This document shows positions 9,840 to 17,778 of a stretch of 17,778 bases of DNA, piece by piece. The notes below the pieces were generated by a model. The model searched no databases and was not told the origin of the DNA. It was given only the letters and a program-made list of their open reading frames with translations. The translations under genes were made by a program, and so were the position numbers. This DNA is from Gloeophyllum trabeum ATCC 11539 (Eukaryota > Basidiomycota > Agaricomycetes > Gloeophyllales > Gloeophyllaceae): positions 400,448-418,225 of the forward strand of contig NW_006920412.1 in NCBI RefSeq assembly GCF_000344685.1, written 5' to 3'. Each line of letters begins with the position of its first letter. Within the stretch, counting starts at the first letter, position 1.

Positions 9840-12800
9840 TTACATGAACTCCTTCGATTTCCAGTACCTCACCCACCTTTCAGCGTCCTGCTCATTCAGA
9901 CATGCCAATTGCCCCAGAGTCGGGCTCAGAGCCTGCGCTTTCTCAGTCGAGAATGTAGCGACCCCTCCAGCCTCACCACCTTTCAATCTCGCCTTTGCAG
10001 TGTCAGCAGCCGCATGCTTGCGAAAGAACTCCAATAACCTGACGGCGGGCTGTTTGCACGACACTGTCAGAAACACATTCGACGCCTGACACGTCTTTAC
10101 TCACCACAAGTCCATGGCCATTCGTCTCAGCCTTGGCCGCTCGTTTTTCCAAGCGGCTAACCCACTCGCTAAACGATACAAGGGCCAGCGACTCAGAGGA
10201 GTGACCCAAGGCTTTCCTGATAGCCACCATAATATCCGTCCACTTCACCGGCCTCGGGTGGACGACGTTAACAGCCAGCGGCGGCTCCCCCGCAGCGAGA
10301 CCCACGTCCAGAACGGTCCTTGCCACCGCTTGCATAGGCAGCCACGAGACAGTCTTATACGGAATGTCAGACTCGAAGCCGCGGGTGATACGAGAAGAGC
10401 ACTCACACCCTGAGAGTCAGGCAGGCAGCTGAGCGCTAAGCTCGACTTGAATAGTATGGGCACCCAGTCCGTCGTCGCCCACGCGCCGTCTGGTTCCCCG
10501 CCGCAAATTTGTCCGATGCGCAGAGACGTGCTCCGCAGGCCAGTCTCCTCAGCAGCCGCAGCGAGGACCTACAAACCCTCTCGCATTAGCACACGCACCA
10601 CAATAATTTCAGCTTACGACGCACTCTTTCTACGACGTACTTCCCCTCGCCGTACCCGCCCCCGACGGCAGCGTCAGGCTTCGGTATAATCTCTTCCGGG
10701 AATGGCCCCTTTGCCGCGTCCCAAGCCTGCGCCACCGTAATCGACGACGTGAACACGAATTTTACCTGCGCCCCGTGCTTAGACGTCAGAGCAAAGTCGA
10801 TGAGGCCCCTAGTTGCGCGGATGTTCGGCTCGAAGGACGGCAAGGCGAGATTGAAGTCGACCCTCCATGCGTTATGTATGACGTGTGTGACGGAATCTCG
10901 TATCTGACGGGAACATATAAATCGTCAGCATCGCTATGCATGCAGTCAGGAACATCCAAACGCACCGCGTCGTGTGTACGCATGTCACTCGACAGACCAA
11001 GGTCCGGGACACTCGCGTCACCGTCAACAAAGACCACCTTGCTCGATGTGAACAAATCCCCCGACAGGCCTCTATTCACAAACGCAGCCTTCTGCCTGTC
11101 GACAGTCGGGCTCGTCGCCGAGAGTCTATTGAATGCATACACCCTCTTCACCCTGTCGTCACCCAGCAGCGCAGCCAAGATATACGAGCCCAAGCTGCCC
11201 GTCGAGCCTGTCAGGAGCACCACGGCACCGTCCCCTGGCGGTGATTCCGGGCTGACGGGTTTCGGGAACTGAGCCGAGTACTTCTCCACCATCGCCTCCA
11301 TCGCATCCGTGGGCGACGCCTTTTCATTGACGCTCTCCGGCCTCAGCAGTGCCGCGACCGCGCCCGCGAGTTGCACAATCGACGGATTCGTGTACACAAT
11401 GTTCTGCGTGACCCCCGCCAATGCCTGCTTCGCACCAGGCTCCGCCGACTTGCGCAGAGCGCCAATGATCCTGTTACGCAGGAATGTCGCGCTCAAGCTG
11501 GAATATACGTGTCAGCGAAAACGTCTTTGGAACTGTACGTAGATATGTTTCGCTGTCACCTGTCAAAGCCCTTGTTGAATAGATCATCCTGAGGGCCGAC
11601 CGCCCGCCCTCCATTGATCTGTCTCGCCTGTATCGACAGCCACTCAACGAGCGCGGGCGGTGTCCATGCGGCAGGCGGGTCGGCGCCTTCGATGTTCATG
11701 CTCGACTCTACGGCGTCGTACCTATCCGACATATCGTTTCAGCTTCCAAACGATCTCTTCTGTACAAACATTGTACTAACATCGCATCGATTTCCTCGGC
11801 GTACAAACCAAGTGTCATTTTGCGCATAACAGTTCCCTTCGCCGCGCGTGCCATTGGCTTGGCGGGATCAGTCACCAGTATCATTTCCTTGAATATGCGA
11901 CTAAAGGCCGGTGCTTCCTTGTTGGCCTCTTCCACGCTCGGCCTGTGCCCATCAGATCACACTCAAGTTGGTGCACATAGGCTGCGTCGACCTACCACAT
12001 CTTATTGCGGAAGTCGACAACAGCTTTCTCGTCCTTCGGGTCGATTACATGTGCAGGGTGCGGCTCGATGAGAATGCCGACTTGATCGCGACCCCGGCCA
12101 AACATCACGGTACCCTGGACTAAAGGATTGTGCAGGATGTGGCCCTCCATTGGAGATGGAACGGTTTTCTCGCCTATACAGAAACGGTCAGTACCCACCC
12201 ATTGTGAATGCTGAATCACTCTACCGGAAGCTAGTACCAACACATCATCGGTGCGCCCCACCCTGGCCCGGGTTAGCGTAACCAGCAGAACGCGTACACA
12301 TTCGATCAACTCACAGACGCCAAAGCCCCTCTATCGTCGGGTGCTTCTCCCAAAGGTCGGAAGTCGCGTAGCCCTTTGTGTCAGGCAAGTTCTCCACCGA
12401 AAGCTGATGATTCTCGTTCGTCTATACAATCCTTCAACACGCAGTCACCCCTCCAGCCACCGAACAGAGAACTCACCAACATGTGCAGCTCATACGTCCC
12501 GTCCCCCTGGTCGATCCACCTCGACTTGACCCGCGCCGACAGGCGTGTCCACGACCACTCCTTCGGCTCCTTGTAAATCAGCCCCGGCGCCTTGTTCTCG
12601 GGGATGATGTCGAACATATGCGAGGGCGCACCGAACTCGGTCCCGCCATACGTTGTGTTCAGTTTCACGCCGCGTGCGACGAGGGCGTTTCCGGCTTTAA
12701 CAGATAAAGGTCCGCCAGCGAATGACTATGGAATTGGGCGTTAACGAGTCCGACGTTCTGGCACAATATAAGTGGATGGAGGACTGACGCAGATCTCCAT

Positions 12801-13892
12801 GGTGGCGAGGAAGTCGATCGCCTCGGCCGAGTGCGCCCACGCCTACGAAACATGCATGAGCACATCCCCCAGACTTCTCACCCCTCTTACCTCGAAAAAC
12901 GACGGAACCGCGATCGCTGTGTTCGAACCCGTCGCCTTGAGCGCTGCGAGCGTATTCTCCGGCGTCGGAATGACCGGGGGCGCAGGATATTTCGGCGGGA
13001 ACACCGACGTCGCAAACCCTGTGACAAGGCCGCTGTACAGTTGCATGTACAGCCCGAAGGTGTGGAATGTCGGGGTCATCATTGCGCCCCAGACGAGCTC
13101 ACATGGGTGGTATCGACCCTCGGTGGAGCATGCTGCAATCACAGTCAGCAGACAGTCGTTAGTAAGTGTACGGCGGTACGACGCACGCAGCGAGCACCAC
13201 TGCAGCACAGTGCGGTGTGTCTGCGGAATGGGCTTCGGGAACCCAGTAGAGCCAGACGAGTGCAGATACAAAGTGACGTCGTCAACGGCAGGATGCCAAT
13301 CCTCCAAAGCAAATGGCTCAAATGGGTCATTGGCAGTTTCCTTGCCCAGTAACGGGTAGACATCGGTGAACGCCGGGATTTCGTCGATCGCTAGTTCATA
13401 TCCCTTGCCCGCGAACTCGGCCTCGCAGCTTTCGAGAAGGGGCTTAAGGAATGTTTTGGTTGTGACCGCACGGTGGCAGCCTATTTTTGAGAGCAGGTTG
13501 TATATCGCAGGTGCTGAATTCCGCGGCGAGATCGGGAACGGCTTCACCCATAACATTCGCGTTGAATCCACATGTCCGCGACAGATATCAGAAGCACTCA
13601 CTACAAGCCCTGCTCTGATCATTCCCACAAGCAAAGCCATGTACATCACCGTGTCGCACAGCGCGATGAGCGCGACAACCTCGCCGTTGCGCATTCTTCC
13701 ATCCGATCGCAGGGACCGCGCAACTCGATGCGTGGCACGGGCGAACTCCTCGAACGAGATGCGGACGATGGAACCATCGTCCAGAGCAAACTGCGCGCAT
13801 GTACGGTCTGGGTTATGCTTGTGGTGAAAGTCCACAAAGCCGGGGTAGACATTCATGGAACCGTCAAGCCGGGGTACTGGCCTACCGTCCAT
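9840..13892 (-). CDS. NRPS-like carboxylic acid reductase (A-T-R)
   Basis: Predicted multidomain enzyme of 1083 aa in 15 exons: 13892-13602, 13541-13187, 13132-12891, 12842-12789, 12725-12477, 12403-12315, 12262-12225, 12173-11996, 11942-11781, 11721-11560, 11497-10966, 10903-10625, 10568-10407, 10353-10105, 10049-9840. All junctions keep frame. Adenylation domain (about 10-540): SSGSTGFPKP (192-201), YGGTEFG (340-346), YATSDL, GRTDDV (429-434) with GEKTVP, and GTVMRK (535-540). Carrier domain: GFDSLSAT with the phosphopantetheine site Ser607, whose codon is split by an intron. Thioester reductase domain: NAD(P) loop GSTGSLG (704-710), FTSS (835-838) and Tyr868-xxx-Lys872 in GYGEGK. The enzyme should adenylate an acid, load it as a thioester and release it as aldehyde or alcohol using NADPH. 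There is no condensation domain. It is shorter than Lys2-type aminoadipate reductase (about 1400 aa) and lacks its N-terminal region, so aryl or other carboxylic acids are more likely substrates; the acid cannot be named. Confidence 0.92.
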
Positions 13893-13999
13893 CTCGCCTT
13901 CAGTCGAATTGGCCGTCCAGGAACGTTCCTGTGTTTGTGGAAATAGGTTTCAACGAAGGTGCGAAAGTAAGGGTGTCCATTGACCTGCATGCGTGCAGA

Positions 14000-14007
14000 T
14001 ATAAGTA
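14000..14007 (-). promoter_or_regulatory. Possible TATA element of the NRPS-like gene
   Basis: On the minus strand ACTTATAT occurs about 110 bases upstream of the ATG at 13892. This is a weak match, proposed only because nothing better lies nearer. Confidence 0.3.
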
Positions 14008-15060
14008 CTTCTAGGCATCTTTGTATGTCGATCCAGTCCGGCGTCTCTTGAGCACCCCGAGGCTCCTAGTTATCATTCGGTCAGACTATGGTCCGGGCCC
14101 TACAGTATAGAAACGGCATCATCAGCAGTATTCTTGGGTCCATCACAGCTATTTTTCGTTGGCAGTCACAGCCAGCCTGAATCGAACACGAAGCAGCCTG
14201 ATGTCCGGGCTCACTGAATTCGCTCCCGCCAAATCAGATACTCAGACTGTTGGAATCCACACAGCAGGCATTTGTCCATCGGAAGAAGTTCCGGAATGCC
14301 AGCACGGCAGGTAGGCTCCCTACATAATGAATGAACCCGAAACTTGGTCAATGGAACCGGCAAGTCAACTGCCAAACATACACGAGGACCTCTTGTGCCT
14401 GGTCTTCATGAGAATACAGTCGAGTCTGTCAGAACCCATACCCCTCATAACCCAGAAGCTGCAATAACCCATAGGATTTGGTGGTCCACGCAGTCGGTTC
14501 CCTTCAAAAGCCATAATCATGACCTATAATCTGGTATATTATTAGCACATAATGGGGGATTTTGACCTATAAATGAGTGTCACTATGGTCATGTATGGTA
14601 TGAAATGCCATTCATATCCTAACCTCGTCCCAAAGTGGGTGCAAATTGTCGTTTCGTTGATGTCCCACATGCGAGCAACAGTCGGGACAAGGCTGTGTCA
14701 CGTTCACTATAGTATCACACACTGTCACAGGTGTAGTAACCCATAATCTGTGATAGTCCATATCTTTTTAGGTCCACGAACCAGTATGGGTTTCCACAGA
14801 CTCAACTGTACAGAGGCTTTGGCCATCGACAAAACAGGAAATTGTGCCCCTCCTTTGAGAGGGGTTATGCCAAACCCACAATACGTCACACTTTTCGACC
14901 AACCGGCAAGTTCCGGCGTGCCATGTTTGGCTCCAGTGGCACACGGCTACACTTGGCATTATCTCGCGCAGCTAGACTCCGGTCCATGCATAGACTATAC
15001 TTTGCATCTCACTTGCATATCAAAGTAAACAATCAGTACTAAATTCCATCTCAATTCACC
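14008..15060. other. Intergenic, no gene recognised
   Basis: Upstream flank of the NRPS-like gene. CpG frequency is still ordinary up to about 15000. The 14430-14770 part is enriched in ACCCATA and CCTATAA-like strings, with GACCTATAA at 14521-14529 and again at 14564-14572. No frame shows a recognisable protein. Confidence 0.5.
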
Positions 15061-15061
15061 G

Positions 15062-15111
15062 CAGCAGCTACATGCTGTGAATTGCACTCCACAGCAGCTA
15101 CAGGCTGTGAA
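15062..15111. repeat. Two-copy direct repeat, 30-bp period
   Basis: Two near-identical copies, CAGCAGCTACATGCTGTGAA at 15062-15081 and the same with G for T at 15092-15111, are separated by 10 bases. Each copy carries a small internal inverted repeat (CAGCA..TGCTG in the first). They sit just left of the point where CpG dinucleotides disappear. Confidence 0.7.
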
Positions 15112-15539
15112 CTTTGCACACCAAAGCAAGGAGGAGCTAAACATCTCTTGTATACGTCAAAGATTCGAAATAAGTGTCTTAAGCATCTTAGCAAGACATG
15201 ATAAGATGTAATAAGATGTAAGAGCTGATTAGATCTAAGAGCCTGTTTTCAAGTACCAAGATGAAAACTCAAGCTTTCTATAATACTGTATGTAGGGTTG
15301 CTTTGTTGCATTCAAATCAAGTGGACCTTAGGACTACCAAGTATTGGGGCACACTGGATAGCTATGACTCATGCTACGGAATATCATATTTAAGCCTTAA
15401 GATGATAAGATGCTTTCTGGTTTTCCCGATGTGAGAAGATAGATGTATCAAAGAAGCCCGGTCCTGCTGGGCAGTAGCAAAATCTGTGGACAACTTACAA
15501 GAGGGAAGTTATTAATGTCATCAATTTACAGCTTCTCCA

Positions 15540-15897
15540 GCCAAGCCTTGCTCTGCATGATCTCAAGAACTGGCTAGGCCTGCTGGATCAAGCTCTGTAT
15601 TTCTGTGTAAAATTCAGTGTTGCAAATGAAGTCATGGATAAACATATGTGGAACTTGATATGGCCAATCAGGTCCAAGTTGTGGCCTGGAACACTATGGA
15701 TGAGGTTGAATGTAGTCCTGATCAAATTGCCTTCCTTGTTAGGAGGAAAGATGATGGTTACAATACAAGGTGTATGACATATACATATGGTGAAATTCTT
15801 CCCATATTTGTTCTCACACAGATCTGAAGGGCATGAGTTCTTTCCCTGGCCAGGGGCATCCATATCAGGCTCTCTGCTCTTTGAACTGTTCCAAATA
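15540..15897 (-). pseudogene. Possible decayed coding relic, family unknown
   Basis: Read on the minus strand in the frame that starts LEQFKEQRA, the segment gives a protein-like text with normal composition, including PWPGKELMPF and QLGPDWPYQVPHMFIHDF. It is broken by about six stop codons. Two of these are TGA in positions where CGA would be the simple CpG-deamination ancestor. Another frame stays open for 104 codons (15902-15588) but reads less like a protein. I do not recognise the family, and chance cannot be excluded. Confidence 0.25.
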
Positions 15898-16595
15898 TAC
15901 ATAGAGACAGTATTTATAGTCTCAAAACTCCCATGTGTTGTCTAGATTAAAGTTCGGAGTGGTAGTCATGGGGGATGTTGACTGATGTTCTCAGCCTCCC
16001 ATTTGTATACCCCTGTCAATCATCTGGAAATGGTAATATGGCAATACCCCTTAGGGATTTGTTCTTATCAAAAAACAAGCATTGGTACCTGGTGTCCCCT
16101 CAGGCAAGTGACTCTGAATATGCTGTGCTTCATGTGCTAGAGTAAACATTTGCATCTTATGATTGACTTGAGCAACTCAGTGCATCCTGTCATCACCTTC
16201 CAAACAGATGCACACTAGGATTGAGGGTTTGAACGTGACATACCCACAGCAATATTATGGGCATGAAGGTCCACAGGTGTTACCAGCACTGGGAGATCAC
16301 CTGTTGAAGACACTTTAACAATCAGGGGAGCCAGGGGGATGTGCACAAATCTGTCAAATACCAATAGCCTGTCAAATGGATGTAACACAACAGTATTCAA
16401 TCTATCACCTCAGGCAATCAAGCCATGCCACAGTGAACATACAATGAATAACACATTCTGATTCTCAAGGCTGATTTCTGATGACCATTGCAGATGATGA
16501 TGAACTTGTTTGATTGTACTTGCCCACTTCAGTGCCTTGGCTCATCTGATTCATCAATTCTGGAGAACTTTGGCATGGGTAGCTCTGTGTTCCTG

Positions 16596-16603
16596 CATAT
16601 AAG
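16596..16603 (+). promoter_or_regulatory. TATA box of the DUF6534-type relic
   Basis: CATATAAG lies about 55 bases before the ATG at 16655. A readable core promoter in front of the relic suggests that a whole 5' gene end, not just an internal fragment, is present. Confidence 0.5.
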
Positions 16604-16654
16604 CCAGAAAACTCAGAGGACTGTAGCTAGCACACCTTTCTACTAGTATCCATC

Positions 16655-17220
16655 ATGGCTACAACTGTTGTAACTGACATTGCTGGGACATTTCTGGTGA
16701 GTATCTTCATGGCTGCAATGTAAGCAAACTATGAATATGTATGGGGAAACCTCAATTGACTTATAAGAGCATAGCTTGTATGGTGTGACAACAACACAGA
16801 CATTCCTATACTATCAGAACTATACAAAAGATAGCTGGCCACTGAAAACTATGGTATGCAACAGTCAACCCAATCATTTGAATACTGCTTCAGTTAATTG
16901 ATAATGACAGGTAGCCACAATATGGTATAGCCCCATTTGTCTTTATCTAGAGCTCAGGGGCACATCCTCATCTGCTCATTCAGGATTTTTGAGACACTGC
17001 ATATGGCATTCTGTATTGACTTCATATACAACTATGTTATCACGGATTTTGGCAAGGTTGAAGCCCTCAATGAAATCTACTGGTAGGTTATGACACACTT
17101 TAAGAGCTCTCCCATGATCCTGGCTGATTGCAGCTTTCCTGTCTAGGAGTGGCGGAGTATGTGCAATTCCAGTCATATGTTTTCATAGATATTAACCAAA
17201 GTGGCTTGCAGATCACAGTG
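16655..17220 (+). pseudogene. 5' portion of a DUF6534-type membrane-protein gene, truncated
   Basis: Conceptual exons are 16655-16696 (MATTVVTDIAGTFL), 16770-16853 (ending in KDSWPLKTM), a 14-nt micro-exon 16911-16924 and 16984-17082 (IFETLHMAFC...NEIY). They are joined by introns of 73, 57 and 59 nt with GT..AG ends. The pieces match the N-terminal third of DUF6534 proteins, a large Agaricomycete family of predicted multi-pass membrane proteins of about 300 aa with unknown function: LYGVTTTQTFLYY then a second helix with ETLHMAFCIDFIYNYV. The first splice as given omits most of the family's first helix. Reading into the next bases restores VSIFMAAM but then needs a one-base shift, so that exon may be damaged. 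After 17082 two possible acceptors (17133, 17146) lead quickly to stops, and the remaining two thirds of the protein are absent. The exons carry almost no CpG, unlike every other gene here. Confidence 0.65.
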
Positions 17221-17778
17221 CTACTTGGTGTGCGTTGATATGCACTGACACACAACAATCACCAAGGACCAAAGGAAATAAACCTAAACCCCGTGATATG
17301 GGTGAAGGCGGTCCGAGACAACTGAAGGGTATTTAATAGTTCGAGGGGGAAAGGAGGAGTAAGACGCCGTAGGGTAGTCCGTAGGAAGACCTAGAAAAAT
17401 AAAACAAAACCTTGACGCCTGAAACAAACACTAAGGGACGCTCCGGAGTATTTATCTCCGGAAAGTCGCAGACAAAGTCGCAAACCACGAAACCGAGTGT
17501 AGGTTCGGGCCCACGGGAGTAGAAATTGCTAGAGAAACTTGGTTAATTTTATTTCGCTATGTGAGACTCACCGGAGCTAATTGGATCGATGGCGGAGATA
17601 ATTCACTCGACGAGTCAGGCCTATTGGCAAAGCTAAGATCGGTTATAATTCGCTAAGTTCGACGCTTTCGAACTTCTCGGGTCACTGAGATCGTAACTCT
17701 AATTCTCTGAGATGGTGAAGTCGAAACTTATTTTTCTGTATGCTACTTTGTACAATTTATACTACAGGAATGGCTTTG
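17221..17778. other. CpG-normal segment of unknown origin
   Basis: CpG returns abruptly from about 17225, reaching four to six per 60 bases by 17341-17520. There are no coding frames of note on either strand. The sequence is purine-rich in its left half and has a perfect 7-bp hairpin at 17442-17462. It could be part of an LTR or other element that joins or interrupts the decayed block, but no terminal repeat or coding domain is visible inside the window. Confidence 0.45.
17442..17462. repeat. Perfect hairpin, 7-bp stem and 7-nt loop
   Basis: TCCGGAG (17442-17448) pairs exactly with CTCCGGA (17456-17462) around an all A/T loop. No T-tract follows, so a bacterial-type terminator is not implied. 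Two AGTCGCA copies follow directly. Confidence 0.6.

Larger units (their letters stand above)
15175..17220. other. CpG-depleted block, probably methylation-decayed DNA
   Basis: Counting by eye, 15181-17220 contains only seven CpG dinucleotides (near 15377, 15427, 15459, 15954, 16234, 17043 and 17153), with none from 16236 to 17042. The rest of the window commonly has one to six per 60 bases. TpG and CpA are abundant. This is the signature of C-to-T change at methylated CpG, known for silenced repeats in Agaricomycetes. The block holds a DUF6534-type gene relic at its right end, a possible minus-strand relic around 15540-15897, and 10-base inverted copies of AAGCATCTTA (15181-15190) and TAAGATGCTT (15406-15415). 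No transposase or reverse transcriptase is recognisable. Confidence 0.75.

Noticed and set aside
12915..12935. GGTTCGAA-like strings resembling a tRNA T-arm (also at 1363)
   Set aside because: Both lie inside coding exons and no cloverleaf can be built around them.
9840..13892. Aminoadipate reductase of lysine synthesis (Lys2)
   Set aside because: Domain order is shared, but the protein is about 300 residues shorter, lacks the N-terminal region, and sits beside possible tailoring enzymes.
15588..15902. Intact 104-codon minus-strand gene
   Set aside because: Long frames are expected by chance in this decayed segment, the product is unrecognisable, and an alternative frame reads more like a protein.

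Overview
The window looks like nuclear DNA from a filamentous basidiomycete, most likely an Agaricomycete of the polypore type. That placement is inference. It rests on very short introns (46-73 nt) with GT..AG ends and CTAAC/CTGAC-like branch sites, GC-rich and CpG-rich exons, and protein families that are common in these fungi. No bacterial operon signals, tRNA, rRNA or CRISPR array were seen.

Layout, left to right. Positions 1-1130 hold nothing recognisable. A four-exon short-chain dehydrogenase (carbonyl-reductase type, 284 aa) lies at 1223-2254 (+). An intronless secreted cerato-platanin (141 aa) follows at 3150-3575 (+), with a probable 3'UTR intron. After 1.4 kb of empty DNA comes a six-exon isopenicillin-N-synthase-like Fe(II)/2-oxoglutarate oxygenase (342 aa) at 5152-6434 (+). 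Another 1.5 kb gap leads to a three-exon NAD(P)-binding Rossmann/NmrA-like reductase (272 aa) at 8006-8936 (+). Converging on it is the largest gene, a 15-exon NRPS-like carboxylic acid reductase (1083 aa; adenylation, carrier protein, thioester reductase) at 13892-9840 (-). I reconstructed all five genes exon by exon, and each reads through in frame.

To the right of about 15170 the DNA changes character. Between 15181 and 17220 I count only seven CpG dinucleotides in 2,040 bases, with none at all from 16236 to 17042, while TpG and CpA are frequent. This is the footprint expected of long-term cytosine methylation followed by deamination. Inside it lies the 5' part of a DUF6534-type fungal membrane-protein gene (from 16655) with its TATA box and several splice sites still readable, cut off near 17.2 kb. 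Normal CpG density returns abruptly at about 17225 in a segment with a perfect hairpin but no coding potential, which could be part of another element.

Functionally, the NRPS-like reductase would activate a carboxylic acid and release it reductively as an aldehyde or alcohol. The neighbouring oxygenase and two NAD(P)H-dependent dehydrogenases are plausible tailoring enzymes, so a small secondary-metabolite locus is possible but unproven. The cerato-platanin is a secreted cell-wall/surface protein and probably unrelated.
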